A stretch of DNA of 64,000 bases from Ruminococcus sp. GTDB lineage: Bacteria > Bacillota > Clostridia > Oscillospirales > Ruminococcaceae. Position numbers and translations under genes: made by a program. Under the pieces are notes generated by a model, which saw only the letters and a list, made by a program, of their open reading frames with translations, was not told where the DNA came from and searched no databases. Positions 1-8,391 of this stretch are shown here, piece after piece. The first letter of the stretch is position 1, and each line of letters begins with the position of its first letter. Location: assembly GCA_017441505.1 (NCBI GenBank), contig JAFRXL010000036.1, positions 1 through 64,000 on the forward strand, read 5' to 3'.

Positions 1-194
1 ATTCGCAGATGCCAAAGAAAAGCATTCAATGCGTTACACAAATCACAGAGGCCTCTCCCGAGTCACAAATTGGGTCAGGCTTAAATTTGCTGCCATGAAT
101 CTGAAGAAGTATGCTATCTTCTTCCAATTTCGCTGCATTTCTCACTCTGTATTCTCTTTTTTACCCTTTACTTTATTTTTTTACAAAAATATCA
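1..194. other. Window-edge intergenic sequence, no gene recognised
   Basis: No credible coding region is visible. The open frames here lack ribosome binding sites and give low-complexity hydrophobic translations. The stretch probably holds the 3' flank of a gene lying outside the window, because an intrinsic terminator follows at 195-224. Confidence 0.5.
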
Positions 195-224
195 CCCCTG
201 ATTCTCTCTGAATCAGGGGTTTTT
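195..224 (+). terminator. Intrinsic terminator upstream of the heat-shock operon
   Basis: A perfect 10-bp stem (CCCCTGATTC at 195-204, GAATCAGGGG at 210-219) with a TCTCT loop is followed by five T. It probably ends a transcript entering from outside the window and insulates the hrcA promoter. Confidence 0.8.
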
Positions 225-345
225 GGACAGGCTGAAGAGACCGGTTATGGTCTCTTATTTTTTTGCTTGGCACTTAAAAAGTGTGTCAAATATCACACCA
301 TAACGCTGCAAAATTAGTCTAAAATGACGAAAATGAATAATTCCC

Positions 346-374
346 TTGACAAAGTGCAATAATAGTGATAAATT
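346..374 (+). promoter_or_regulatory. SigA-type promoter of hrcA operon
   Basis: TTGACA at 346-351 is a perfect -35 box. A weak -10 (TAAATT, 369-374) follows after 17 bp. The CIRCE operator begins 5 bp downstream, so it would cover the transcription start. Confidence 0.75.
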
Positions 375-378
375 ATAT

Positions 379-405
379 TTAGCACTCAAAGATGTAGAGT
401 GCTAA
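379..405 (+). promoter_or_regulatory. CIRCE operator (HrcA binding site)
   Basis: An exact TTAGCACTC-N9-GAGTGCTAA inverted repeat, the consensus CIRCE element bound by HrcA. It sits between the -10 box and the hrcA start. The operon is therefore expected to be autorepressed by HrcA and induced by heat or misfolded protein. Confidence 0.97.
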
Positions 406-424
406 ACAATACAGAAAGGCAGTG

Positions 425-1480
425 ATGATCGTGGACGACAGAAAGCTTAAAATATTAGCGGCAGTAGTCGATGAGTATGTCAGAACAGGCGAACCTGTCG
501 GTTCAAAAGCGATCTCTAAACTGGAGCATATAAATGTTTCCGCTGCTACTATCAGAAACGATATGGCAGCTCTGGAACAAATGGGTTATCTCGAACAGCC
601 GCATACATCAGCCGGCAGAGTCCCCACATTTATGGGATACCGACTGTATATCGACGAGCTTATGACTCATCCGGAACTTCCGGATGAGGAAAAACACCGA
701 CTCGATGAAATGCTCGGCGGCGAAGATACTCCGGAAGAATTGCTCATACAGAATGCGGCGGCTGCACTCACTGAGCTTACACAGTGTGCGGCGGTAGTTA
801 CAAATTCTGTACCAAGATTTTCAGTTATTTCTAAAGTCGAGGTAATACCGACAGGAAAAAGACTTTATGTTATACTCCTCATAACATCCAACGGAAGTAT
901 AAAAAATAAAGCCTGCCGGCTGGAATTTGACCTCAACCACGAACAGCTCGAATTCTTTACTCATTATATAGAAGAAAATCTCAACGGCGTTTCCGTTGAC
1001 GAGCTTTCTGAGGAAATGTTCGATAAAATGGTAGCGGCAGTAAGTGCCTATATGATCTCCCTTTCACCTCTTGTAAAGGGTATATCGGAGCTCTCTGAGG
1101 AGATGCGTCAGCAGGAACTTACAGTCACAGGAAGCGAAAAGCTCCTATCCTGCGAAGACCTCGATAAAATGGAGGTAGTCAAGTTTATCGAGCATAAAGA
1201 CGAACTCTCAGGCTTCCTTGAAGATGCTTTCAGCGGCATACAGGTAAAGTTCGGTTCCGAAAACGGAAGCTTTGCAATAGGAAATTCAAGTCTTATAGTT
1301 TCAAAATACCGCAAGGGCGGTAAAGAAGCCGGTTCTCTCGGAGTTATCGGTCCTATGAGAGTTGATTATAAAAAGATCATTCCTTACGTCGAATATCTGA
1401 CACAAAAGATCTCGTATCTTATGTCTGACGACGATGACATAATAAACGGCAGTCCCGGCAGCACCGGCGGTCAGCCATAG
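425..1480 (+). CDS. hrcA: Heat-inducible transcription repressor HrcA
   Basis: HrcA is the dimeric repressor that binds CIRCE and shuts off class I heat-shock genes; in studied species GroEL keeps it active. The N-terminal winged helix is clear (about residues 1-75, with KLKILAAVVDEY, GEPVGSKAI and the ATIRNDMAALEQMGYLEQPHTSAGR recognition region), followed by the HrcA insert and GAF-like dimer region. The length of 351 residues is normal. GTG codons at 422 and 431 are alternative starts; ATG 425 is preferred, with AGAAAGG 5 bp upstream. It is first in the hrcA-grpE-dnaK-dnaJ operon and lies directly behind a perfect CIRCE, so it should be autoregulated. No groESL genes are in this window. 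Confidence 0.96.
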   Translation: MIVDDRKLKILAAVVDEYVRTGEPVGSKAISKLEHINVSAATIRNDMAALEQMGYLEQPHTSAGRVPTFMGYRLYIDELMTHPELPDEEKHRLDEMLGGEDTPEELLIQNAAAALTELTQCAAVVTNSVPRFSVISKVEVIPTGKRLYVILLITSNGSIKNKACRLEFDLNHEQLEFFTHYIEENLNGVSVDELSEEMFDKMVAAVSAYMISLSPLVKGISELSEEMRQQELTVTGSEKLLSCEDLDKMEVVKFIEHKDELSGFLEDAFSGIQVKFGSENGSFAIGNSSLIVSKYRKGGKEAGSLGVIGPMRVDYKKIIPYVEYLTQKISYLMSDDDDIINGSPGSTGGQP

Positions 1481-1496
1481 GAAAGGAGAAACAGGA

Positions 1497-2069
1497 ATGG
1501 ACATAAAACAGCACATAAATGAGTCTGATGAAGAACTCGAAGAGCTCGAAACTGAGGAAACAGAAGCAGAAATTGCTGATGCTGATGCTCAGGATGAGGA
1601 AGACGCAGTAAGCGAGTATAACGATAATGCTTCAAAATTCGCAGAGCTTGAAGAATCCCTTCATGAGGCAAATGATAAATACGTAAGACTCTTTGCTGAG
1701 TATGATAACTACAGAAAGAGAACTGCAAAAGAAAAAACAGAAACATATCAGAATGCTTCTGCACAGTGTATCGAAAAGCTCCTGCCGTTCATAGACAGCT
1801 TTGAGCGTTCACTCGAAGCTGAATGTGCCGACGAGAACTTCAAGAACGGTATGCAGATGATATGGGGACAGCTTCAGGACTTCCTCAATAAGATGAATGT
1901 TACTGCTATAGATGCTCTCGGAGCTGAATTTGATCCGAATTTCCACAATGCTATACAGCAGCTCGATGGTACAGACTATGCAAGCAATCATGTTTGTCAG
2001 GTCTTCCAGAAAGGCTATATGATGGGCGATAAGCTCGTCAGACCGGCTATGGTCGCTGTGGCACAGTAG
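1497..2069 (+). CDS. grpE: Nucleotide exchange factor GrpE
   Basis: GrpE is the cytoplasmic dimer that releases ADP from DnaK. The 190-residue protein has an acidic, disordered N-terminus (about residues 1-45), a long coiled coil (about 48-100, including the conserved LFAEYDNYRKRTAKE stretch), and the C-terminal beta-wing head with FDPNFHNAI and QKGYMMGDKLVRPAMV. The ATG is preceded by GGAG. It starts 16 bp after hrcA and lies 61 bp before dnaK, so it belongs to the CIRCE-controlled operon. Confidence 0.96.
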   Translation: MDIKQHINESDEELEELETEETEAEIADADAQDEEDAVSEYNDNASKFAELEESLHEANDKYVRLFAEYDNYRKRTAKEKTETYQNASAQCIEKLLPFIDSFERSLEAECADENFKNGMQMIWGQLQDFLNKMNVTAIDALGAEFDPNFHNAIQQLDGTDYASNHVCQVFQKGYMMGDKLVRPAMVAVAQ

Positions 2070-2130
2070 AAAATATAATCATTATTAAAGTAAATTCAAG
2101 ATTTAAAGATAATCTCAGGAGGTTATTATT

Positions 2131-3996
2131 ATGGGAAAAATTATTGGTATCGACCTTGGTACAACAAACTCTTGCGTAGCTGTTATGGAGGGTGGTAACG
2201 CTGTAGTTATCCCTAACAGCGAAGGTGCAAGAACAACTCCTTCAGTAGTTGCTTTCACAAACAACGGTGAGCGTCTTGTAGGTCAGGTCGCTAAGAGACA
2301 GGCTATCACAAACCACGACAGAACTGTTTCTTCTATCAAGAGACATATGGGTTCTGATTATAAAGTTGCTATCGACGGCAAGAATTATACTCCACAGGAA
2401 ATTTCATCTATGATTCTCCAGAAGCTCAAGGCTGACGCAGAGGCTTACCTCGGCGAGACTGTTACAGAAGCTGTTATCACAGTTCCTGCTTACTTCACAG
2501 ACTCTCAGAGACAGGCTACTAAGGATGCTGGTCAGATCGCTGGTCTTACAGTAAGACGTATCATCAACGAGCCTACTGCTGCTGCTCTCTCCTACGGTAT
2601 CGATAAGGAAGAAGAACAGACAGTTATGGTTTACGACCTCGGCGGCGGTACTTTCGATGTTTCTATCATCGAAATGGGTGAAGATGTTCAGCAGGTTCTC
2701 GCTACAGCCGGTAACAACCGTCTCGGCGGTGATGACTTCGATCAGCGTATCATCAACTGGATCGTTGACGAATTCAAGAAGGCTGAGGGTATAGACCTCT
2801 CAGCTGATAAGATGGCTGCTCAGAGACTCAAGGACGCTGCTGAGAAGGCTAAGATAGAGCTTTCTTCTACTACTACTTCAAACATCAATATCCCATTCAT
2901 AACTGTTGACGCTACAGGTACTCCAAAGCACCTCGATCTTACTCTTACACAGGCTAAGTTCAACGAGCTCACTGCTGACCTCGTAGAAGCTACTATGGGA
3001 CCTGTCAGACAGGCTCTCAGCGACAGCGGACTCAATATCTCAGAGATCAACAAAGTCCTCATGGTCGGCGGTTCTTCAAGAATCCCTGCTGTTCAGGAAG
3101 CTGTTAAGAAGCTCATCGGCAAGGACCCATTCAAGGGCATCAACCCTGATGAGTGCGTAGCTCTCGGTGCTGCATACCAGGGCGGTGTTCTCGGCGGCGA
3201 CGTTAAGAACGGTCTCCTCCTCCTCGATGTAACTCCACTTTCACTCGGTATCGAAACTGCCGGCGGAGTTTGCACAAGAATGATCGAGAGAAATACTACT
3301 ATCCCTACAAAGAAGTCACAGGTGTTCTCAACATACGCTGACAACCAGCCTGCTGTTGACATCAACGTACTTCAGGGTGAGCGTGAATTCGCAAGAGATA
3401 ACAAGCAGCTCGGTACTTTCCGTCTCGACGGTATCGCTCCTGCACCAAGAGGAATCCCACAGATCGAAGTTACTTTCGACATCGACCAGAACGGTATCGT
3501 TCATGTTTCCGCTAAGGATCTCGGTACAGGCAAGGAGCAGAACATCACTATCACTTCTTCTACAAATATGTCCAAGGACGACATCGATAAGGCAGTAAAG
3601 GAAGCTGAGCAGTATGCTGCTGAGGATAAGAAGCGTCGTGAAGCTGTTGACAACAAGAACGAAGCTGAGAACCTCGTATTCCAGTGCGAGAAGGCTCTCA
3701 CAGACCTCGGTGATAAGGTATCAGCTGATGAGAAGTCCAACATCGAAGCTAAGTGTGCAGCTCTCAAGTCCGCTATCGAAGCAAATAACGATGACGAGAT
3801 AAAGACTCTCAAGGAAGACCTCCAGAAGGCATTCTACGACCTCTCTGCTAAGATCTATCAGCAGGCTAACCCTAACGGCGGTGCAGGCGGTATCGATCCT
3901 TCACAGTTCGCTAATATGGCTGGAGCTGCTGGTGCAGCAGATAACGGCTCTTCAAATGACGACGGAGTTGTTGACGCTGACTTCACAGAAGTCTGA
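2131..3996 (+). CDS. dnaK: Molecular chaperone DnaK (Hsp70)
   Basis: Hsp70 ATPase and substrate-binding chaperone of the cytoplasm. The N-terminus [15 protein letters not shown], the phosphate motif [12 protein letters not shown], the adenosine motif [10 protein letters not shown], and the linker [13 protein letters not shown] are all present. The C-terminal lid ends in a Gly/Ala-rich tail and an acidic end ([12 protein letters not shown]). The length of 621 residues is typical. A strong AGGAGG precedes the ATG. Codon choice is strongly biased, as expected for an abundant protein. It works with the flanking grpE and dnaJ products. Confidence 0.98.
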   Translation: MGKIIGIDLGTTNSCVAVMEGGNAVVIPNSEGARTTPSVVAFTNNGERLVGQVAKRQAITNHDRTVSSIKRHMGSDYKVAIDGKNYTPQEISSMILQKLKADAEAYLGETVTEAVITVPAYFTDSQRQATKDAGQIAGLTVRRIINEPTAAALSYGIDKEEEQTVMVYDLGGGTFDVSIIEMGEDVQQVLATAGNNRLGGDDFDQRIINWIVDEFKKAEGIDLSADKMAAQRLKDAAEKAKIELSSTTTSNINIPFITVDATGTPKHLDLTLTQAKFNELTADLVEATMGPVRQALSDSGLNISEINKVLMVGGSSRIPAVQEAVKKLIGKDPFKGINPDECVALGAAYQGGVLGGDVKNGLLLLDVTPLSLGIETAGGVCTRMIERNTTIPTKKSQVFSTYADNQPAVDINVLQGEREFARDNKQLGTFRLDGIAPAPRGIPQIEVTFDIDQNGIVHVSAKDLGTGKEQNITITSSTNMSKDDIDKAVKEAEQYAAEDKKRREAVDNKNEAENLVFQCEKALTDLGDKVSADEKSNIEAKCAALKSAIEANNDDEIKTLKEDLQKAFYDLSAKIYQQANPNGGAGGIDPSQFANMAGAAGAADNGSSNDDGVVDADFTEV

Positions 3997-4001
3997 TCGC
4001 T

Positions 4002-4163
4002 ATGGGAAATAATTTCAAAAAGAAATTAATGACTATAGTCATACTGATCGGTTTAGGCTTGCTTATCTGGTACGGACTTAAATGGTTCGGCGGTGTTGCA
4101 GATGATAACGCCGGAAGTACCTACGAAGGAGTAAGCAAATACGAGGATCAGGTTCAAAATTAA
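4002..4163 (+). CDS. Small single-pass membrane protein between dnaK and dnaJ
   Basis: ATG at 4002 opens a 53-codon frame ending in TAA at 4161-4163. The N-terminus is basic (MGNNFKKKLM), then comes one hydrophobic segment (about residues 11-27, TIVILIGLGLLIWYGL), then a hydrophilic, acidic tail. This fits a type II or tail-out small membrane protein. It begins 5 bp after the dnaK stop with no strong Shine-Dalgarno, so translation may be coupled to dnaK. Its place in the heat-shock operon suggests heat induction. Function unknown; I recognise no family. It could also be a non-coding spacer, but the clean positive-inside and TM layout argues for a gene. Confidence 0.62.
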   Translation: MGNNFKKKLMTIVILIGLGLLIWYGLKWFGGVADDNAGSTYEGVSKYEDQVQN

Positions 4164-4172
4164 CGATACTTT

Positions 4173-4198
4173 TTAGGGCGAAATTCGTTTCGCCCTAA
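4173..4198 (+). promoter_or_regulatory. Stable UUCG-loop hairpin in the dnaK-dnaJ spacer
   Basis: A perfect 11-bp stem (TTAGGGCGAAA, 4173-4183; TTTCGCCCTAA, 4188-4198) is closed by a TTCG tetraloop. No T-run follows, so it is not a canonical terminator. It lies 23 bp before the dnaJ ATG and could protect a processed dnaK mRNA 3' end or lower downstream expression. Confidence 0.7.
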
Positions 4199-4221
4199 TG
4201 GTGTATAACAGGAGAAAAAAT

Positions 4222-5370
4222 ATGGCTGAAAAAAGAGATTATTATGAAGTCCTTGGACTCCAGAAGGGTGCTACTGAGGATGAGATAAAAAAGGCTTTCC
4301 GTAAAAAAGCAAGAGAGAATCACCCTGACCTTCATCCGGATGACCCTTCTTATGTTGAGAAGTTTCAGGAGATAAACGAAGCTAATGAGGTCCTCTCAGA
4401 CCCTGAAAAGCGTGCACGCTATGACCAGTTCGGTCATGCCGGTGTTGACCCTAACTACGGCGGCGGTGAAGGCGGCATGGGCGGCTTCGGCGGATTCGAT
4501 ATGGACGATATACTCGGAAGCATCTTCGGCGGATTCGGCTTCGGAGGTTCTTCAAGCCGTGCAAATTCTGCAAATGCCCCAAGAAGAGGCTCTGATATAC
4601 ATGAGAATGTAACTATCAACTTCATGGACGCTTGCAACGGCAAGAAGCATGAGGTCAAGATAAATCGTATGTGTACCTGCGAAGCTTGTAAGGGCACAGG
4701 TGCTGACGGCGGTACTTCTGCTGAGATATGTCCGGATTGTCAGGGACGTGGTTCTGTAAAGACTACTCAGCGTACTCCATTCGGTGCTATATCTTCAACT
4801 AAGGCTTGTCCGCACTGCGGCGGAAAGGGTAAGATAATAACAAATCCTTGTCCTAAGTGCCGTGGAATAGGCAGAGTCAGACTCCAGAAAACTGTATCTA
4901 TCGACATCCCGGCAGGTATCGATGACGGACAGACTATCCGTCTCAGCGGTCAGGGCGACTGCGGTGTAAACGGCGGTCCTTCAGGTGATCTCCTCCTCAA
5001 TATCGTTGTAAAGTCTCACCCATTGTTCAAGCGTGAGGGCTATGATATACACTGCGATATACCTGTTACATATGCCGAGGCTGTTATGGGTGCGGAAATA
5101 ACTGTTCCTACTATAGACGGTGATGTTAAGTACACTATAAGTGAGGGAACTCAGACCGGCACTGTATTCCGTCTTAAAGGAAAGGGCGTAAGAAAGCTCC
5201 ACCGCACTGAAAGAGGAAATCAGTACGTTAAGATATATGTTGAAGTTCCTAAGAACCTCACTAAAAAGCAGAAAGAGCTTCTCAAATCTTTTGAGGATTC
5301 TCTCAGCGAGAAGAACTACGCTAAGCGTCAGAGCTTCTTTGAAAAGCTTAAATCCAAATTTGACCTTTAA
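4222..5370 (+). CDS. dnaJ: Chaperone protein DnaJ (Hsp40)
   Basis: DnaJ stimulates DnaK ATPase and delivers clients. The J domain (residues 1-70) contains the HPD triad (ENHPDLHPDD), followed by a Gly-rich region (GGGEGGMGGFGGF). The Cys-rich zinc region has four CxxCxGxG-type repeats (CEACKGTG, CPDCQGRG, CPHCGGKG, CPKCRGIG), then the C-terminal client-binding domains. The length is 382 residues. The start is ATG 4222 because AGGAG ends 7 bp upstream; an in-frame ATG at 4198 lies within the hairpin and has no ribosome binding site. It is the last gene of the operon and is followed by a terminator. Confidence 0.97.
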   Translation: MAEKRDYYEVLGLQKGATEDEIKKAFRKKARENHPDLHPDDPSYVEKFQEINEANEVLSDPEKRARYDQFGHAGVDPNYGGGEGGMGGFGGFDMDDILGSIFGGFGFGGSSSRANSANAPRRGSDIHENVTINFMDACNGKKHEVKINRMCTCEACKGTGADGGTSAEICPDCQGRGSVKTTQRTPFGAISSTKACPHCGGKGKIITNPCPKCRGIGRVRLQKTVSIDIPAGIDDGQTIRLSGQGDCGVNGGPSGDLLLNIVVKSHPLFKREGYDIHCDIPVTYAEAVMGAEITVPTIDGDVKYTISEGTQTGTVFRLKGKGVRKLHRTERGNQYVKIYVEVPKNLTKKQKELLKSFEDSLSEKNYAKRQSFFEKLKSKFDL

Positions 5371-5375
5371 TGGCG

Positions 5376-5405
5376 AAAGCTGTCGTTTTTACGGCAGCTT
5401 TTTAA
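5376..5405 (+). terminator. Terminator of the heat-shock operon
   Basis: Stem AAAGCTGTCG (5376-5385) and CGGCAGCTTT (5392-5401), one G-T wobble, followed by a T-run. It ends the hrcA-grpE-dnaK-dnaJ transcript. Confidence 0.85.
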
Positions 5406-5433
5406 TTTTACGGCAATAAATACAAAAAAACTC

Positions 5434-5462
5434 TTTACTATATAAAATTTTTATGCTATAAT
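5434..5462 (+). promoter_or_regulatory. Promoter of the 5492 gene
   Basis: TTTACT (5434-5439), a 17-bp spacer and a perfect TATAAT (5457-5462), 30 bp before the start codon. Confidence 0.65.
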
Positions 5463-5491
5463 ATTAATATGCAAAGTCGAAAGGATTTAAT

Positions 5492-5983
5492 ATGAAAAAA
5501 ATTTTAGCATCGTTAATATTATTGTTATCTATTATTATAGTATCTATAATATCATATAGACCAATATCAAGGGAATTCAAAGAAATTCAACACTTTAATT
5601 ACAATAACGTTGACAATATAACTATAAAATTTGAAGGATATGACAAAATAAAAATCAAAAATCCAGATGATATATATAAAATTATTGAATATTTGAATTC
5701 ACTTGAACTGATTGAGGAAGAATTACCTAAAAATGAACAGGCTAATTATGAGGGAGATTGGGAAAAATATAAAAATGATCTTAAAAACATATGTCATTTT
5801 TCGATTTCAGTTAACGAGGATGTATTGTATTTTTCAACTAAATATGTAGTAGTAATGGTTGATGGATGTGATGATAGCAGTCACCAGAATAGTTATTTCA
5901 TAAAAAATTCAGGCTATGACAAAAAGGAAAAAACAAGTAATATTTATACATTTCTAAAAAGTATTACAGAAAAATATGTCTGA
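5492..5983 (+). CDS. AT-rich hypothetical secreted or membrane-anchored protein
   Basis: Not recognised. The 163-residue protein starts with a basic-hydrophobic segment (MKKILASLILLLSIIIVSII) that acts as signal peptide or anchor; there is no lipobox Cys. The exported part is rich in Lys, Asn, Ile and Asp. AAAGGA precedes the ATG by 6 bp and a good promoter lies upstream. Base composition and codon use are clearly more AT-rich than in all neighbours, which suggests recent transfer or relaxed selection. It stands alone between the dnaJ terminator and ppk2. Confidence 0.6.
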   Translation: MKKILASLILLLSIIIVSIISYRPISREFKEIQHFNYNNVDNITIKFEGYDKIKIKNPDDIYKIIEYLNSLELIEEELPKNEQANYEGDWEKYKNDLKNICHFSISVNEDVLYFSTKYVVVMVDGCDDSSHQNSYFIKNSGYDKKEKTSNIYTFLKSITEKYV

Positions 5984-6028
5984 GGTAAGTTTACTAAAGG
6001 CTAATTTATACTGCAAGGAGGTATTTCA

Positions 6029-6955
6029 ATGAAAGCAGATAAATACATTATTAACGGAGACAAAAAAATAGACATAAGAAAATTACCGGTCAGCAGCAAG
6101 GACGACAATGTGGATAAGGACGAAATTATCGCTAAGTACGAAGCAAATAAACAGGAACTCGCCCTGTTGCAGGATAAATTCTATGCGGACGGCAGAGAGG
6201 GTATAATCATCGTTATGCAGGCTCTGGACGCTTCCGGTAAGGACTCAGCTGTAAAGAATATATTCAGCGGCATCAATCCTCAGGGAGTGAACGTCCACTC
6301 CTATAAAGCTCCAACTTCCGAGGAGCTCGCCCACGATTACCTCTGGAGGATTCATCAGAATGTCCCAAGAAGAGGCGAAATAGCTATCTTCAACCGCAGC
6401 CACTATGAGGACCTCGTTACAGTTCAGGTCGAGAACATTAAACCTCACTACCATATGGCTGACCGAAATATCGACAAAAGTGATAAGAAGTTCTTTGAGG
6501 AACGCTATAAACAGGTGAATAATTTCGAGCAGTATCTCTATGAGAACAGCTACCGTGTTATAAAAATATTCCTGCATATATCCAAAGAGGAACAGGCAAG
6601 ACAGCTTCTGGAGCGTATTGAAGTTCCGGAGAAAAACTGGAAGTTCCGTGCAGATGACCTGAAAGTAAGAGGTAAATTCGATGATTATATCGATTGCTTC
6701 AATGAGGTAATAAACAAGACTTCAACAAAGAATTGTCCGTGGTATGTGCTTCCGGGTGACCAGCGTTGGTATGTAAGATACCTCATCACTGAAATACTCC
6801 TTGATGCCTTAAAGGACTGTAAGTCGGAGTATCCTCCGCTGCCGGAAAGCGACAGAGAGCAAATGGACGCTTGCAGAAAAGAACTCAGAGCAGCTCTCGG
6901 AGAAGCCGAGGAAGAACCAAAAAAGAAGTCTAAGAAAAAGTCTAAGAAGGATTAA
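6029..6955 (+). CDS. ppk2: Polyphosphate kinase 2 family protein
   Basis: PPK2 enzymes move phosphate between polyphosphate and nucleotides (NDP or NMP). The P-loop kinase fold is visible: Walker A in VMQALDASGKDSAVK (about residues 60-75), Walker B in AIFNRSHYEDLV, and the Arg-containing lid in PGDQRWYVRYL. The 308-residue length fits the PPK2 class I/III type. A Lys-rich tail (EEEPKKKSKKKSKKD) is added at the C-terminus. AAGGAGG lies just before the ATG. The class (GDP, ADP or AMP acceptor) cannot be fixed from the sequence alone. A shared hairpin separates it from the convergent lipoprotein gene. Confidence 0.9.
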   Translation: MKADKYIINGDKKIDIRKLPVSSKDDNVDKDEIIAKYEANKQELALLQDKFYADGREGIIIVMQALDASGKDSAVKNIFSGINPQGVNVHSYKAPTSEELAHDYLWRIHQNVPRRGEIAIFNRSHYEDLVTVQVENIKPHYHMADRNIDKSDKKFFEERYKQVNNFEQYLYENSYRVIKIFLHISKEEQARQLLERIEVPEKNWKFRADDLKVRGKFDDYIDCFNEVINKTSTKNCPWYVLPGDQRWYVRYLITEILLDALKDCKSEYPPLPESDREQMDACRKELRAALGEAEEEPKKKSKKKSKKD

Positions 6956-6960
6956 TATTA

Positions 6961-6983
6961 AAAGGCGGCTTTGTGCCGCCTTT
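6961..6983. terminator. Bidirectional terminator between ppk2 and the lipoprotein gene
   Basis: A perfect 9-bp stem (AAAGGCGGC, 6961-6969; GCCGCCTTT, 6975-6983) between convergent genes. T-rich sequence lies on the minus-strand 3' side. Confidence 0.75.
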
Positions 6984-6987
6984 AGTG

Positions 6988-7281
6988 TTATCTTCTGTTT
7001 CTTGAAGTAGTCCGTGAATTAGAGTTATGGTCCTCTTTTTTGCCGTCAAGACCGTCGATGATGTTACCAGCGGCATCGGTCACACCTTCTATGAGGTCGC
7101 CGCCGGCATCACCGACTCCGTCGATAGCGTCATCTACGTGATCTTTTACAGATTCGTCTCTGTCCTCATCCACATAGCTGCTGTCACTATTGGAGTTATA
7201 AGTGGTATCATCAGAGCCGCAGGCTGTGAAGGTTGCACAAATGGTAAATATTATGGAGCATATTGCTAAATGCTTTTTCAT
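6988..7281 (-). CDS. Small lipoprotein, Asp/Gly/Asn-rich
   Basis: A 97-residue protein with a lipoprotein signal peptide (MKKHLAICSIIFTICATFTAC; lipobox ending in the Cys at about residue 20). The mature part is acidic with VDDAIDGVGDAGG- and GVTDAAGNIIDG-like repeats, similar to small lipoproteins common in Ruminococcus, and a basic C-terminus. The start at 7281 is chosen because AAAGGA lies about 10 bp upstream and the signal peptide then begins correctly; the frame continues upstream but without a binding site. Function unknown. Confidence 0.7.
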   Translation of the reverse strand: MKKHLAICSIIFTICATFTACGSDDTTYNSNSDSSYVDEDRDESVKDHVDDAIDGVGDAGGDLIEGVTDAAGNIIDGLDGKKEDHNSNSRTTSRNRR

Positions 7282-7309
7282 ACTAATCATATCCTTTGCA
7301 TTTTTTCGT

Positions 7310-7511
7310 TGTGGACAGCTTTTCCACAGCGTGATTTTATTGTTTACACATTTTCCCCGATTATCCACATTGTTTTCAACTTTTGCACCCTGTAAAAAAC
7401 TGCATTTTACGTTGCTTTCCACTATTTCAACATAGTTTTCCACTGAACGGCAGATGTTTGCACAGCCTATTCAACACAGTGTGGAAAACTTATCCAGTGT
7501 CGTGTGGAAAA
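7310..7511. promoter_or_regulatory. Dense DnaA-box cluster (oriC-like or DnaA-titration site)
   Basis: Within 202 bp there is one perfect DnaA box, TTATCCACA (7361-7369), and three 8/9 boxes TTTTCCACA at 7320-7328 (+), 7480-7488 (-) and 7503-7511 (-). Weaker matches lie at 7310-7318 (-), 7436-7444, 7456-7464 and 7490-7498. The flank at 7512-7580 is AT-rich, like an unwinding element. No dnaA, dnaN or rpmH is nearby and gene direction does not switch clearly here. The site could therefore be a DnaA-titrating or regulatory cluster rather than the origin. No gene lies in 7282-7627. Confidence 0.7.
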
Positions 7512-7569
7512 GAATTACAAATAAATAAGACGATATTGCTGTGAATATTTGGTTAAATATTGTTTCTTC

Positions 7570-7598
7570 TTGAATATAAAGTCAACCTGTGATATAAT
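7570..7598 (+). promoter_or_regulatory. Promoter of the DUF2461-rnhA unit
   Basis: TTGAAT (7570-7575), 17-bp spacer, perfect TATAAT (7593-7598). Confidence 0.75.
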
Positions 7599-7627
7599 AG
7601 GAGAAGTAATCGAACGGAGGCTGATCT

Positions 7628-8368
7628 ATGTTTGAAGGTTTTTCAAGAGAAGCACTGGAATTTCTTCTCAGTATAAGGCTTAATAACAACAAGGAGTGGT
7701 TTGAACCACATAAACAGATATATGTTGAAAAAATATATGAGCCGATGAAGGCTCTCGGAGATGAGCTCTTCGCTCCGTTTTCAGAGACAGAGGGAATGGT
7801 AAAAAAGGTCGGCAGGATATACCGTGACGAGCATTTTCCGCCGTATCTGCATTACCGTGACGTTATGTGGATATACGTCCGGTATGATGCTTATTATTGG
7901 AACAGAACTCCCACATTGTATTTTGAGCTTTCTCCGGAGGGTGCAGAGTTCGGTTTCAGGATAGCTCAGCCGGAAGCCGCTGTTATGGAGCGTTTCAGAA
8001 GTGACCTTACCGAGAATGCTGCGGATTTTCTAAGTATGATAGATGAATATGAGAATAAGTACGGCTACACTATCGGCGGAGTTGAGTACAAGCGAAAAAA
8101 GAAGTGTACAGTCCCGGAGGCTGAGCGATTTTTCCTTAAAAAGGGTCTTAGCGTGTATACTACGGTGTCGGATATGAGTGAGCTTTCAAGCCATAAGCTC
8201 TCCGAGCATATTTCAGATGTGTTCAGAAATCTTATACCGATAAATGACTACTTTCACGAGCTTGTGGAGATAGAGGAGCTTTCCAAAGCTCTGGAGAAGG
8301 ATGAAAAGTCAGCAGAAGAGCCGGAGATAAACATGGTAAAAGCTCCGGATGTTGACTTTATGTGGTGA
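7628..8368 (+). CDS. DUF2461 family protein
   Basis: A 246-residue cytoplasmic protein of the DUF2461 (TIGR02453) family, whose biochemical role is unknown. The family signature is present: [15 protein letters not shown] near the N-terminus, then [18 protein letters not shown] and the [15 protein letters not shown] stretch. CGGAGG lies before the ATG. The gene is directly followed by rnhA and probably shares its promoter. Confidence 0.82.
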   Translation: MFEGFSREALEFLLSIRLNNNKEWFEPHKQIYVEKIYEPMKALGDELFAPFSETEGMVKKVGRIYRDEHFPPYLHYRDVMWIYVRYDAYYWNRTPTLYFELSPEGAEFGFRIAQPEAAVMERFRSDLTENAADFLSMIDEYENKYGYTIGGVEYKRKKKCTVPEAERFFLKKGLSVYTTVSDMSELSSHKLSEHISDVFRNLIPINDYFHELVEIEELSKALEKDEKSAEEPEINMVKAPDVDFMW

Positions 8369-8391
8369 TAAATTCAAAGGAGGCGGACATC

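Noticed and set aside
29..317. Two short plus-strand frames (60 and 68 codons) at the left edge
   Set aside because: No ribosome binding site, low-complexity hydrophobic translation, and a terminator hairpin lies inside.
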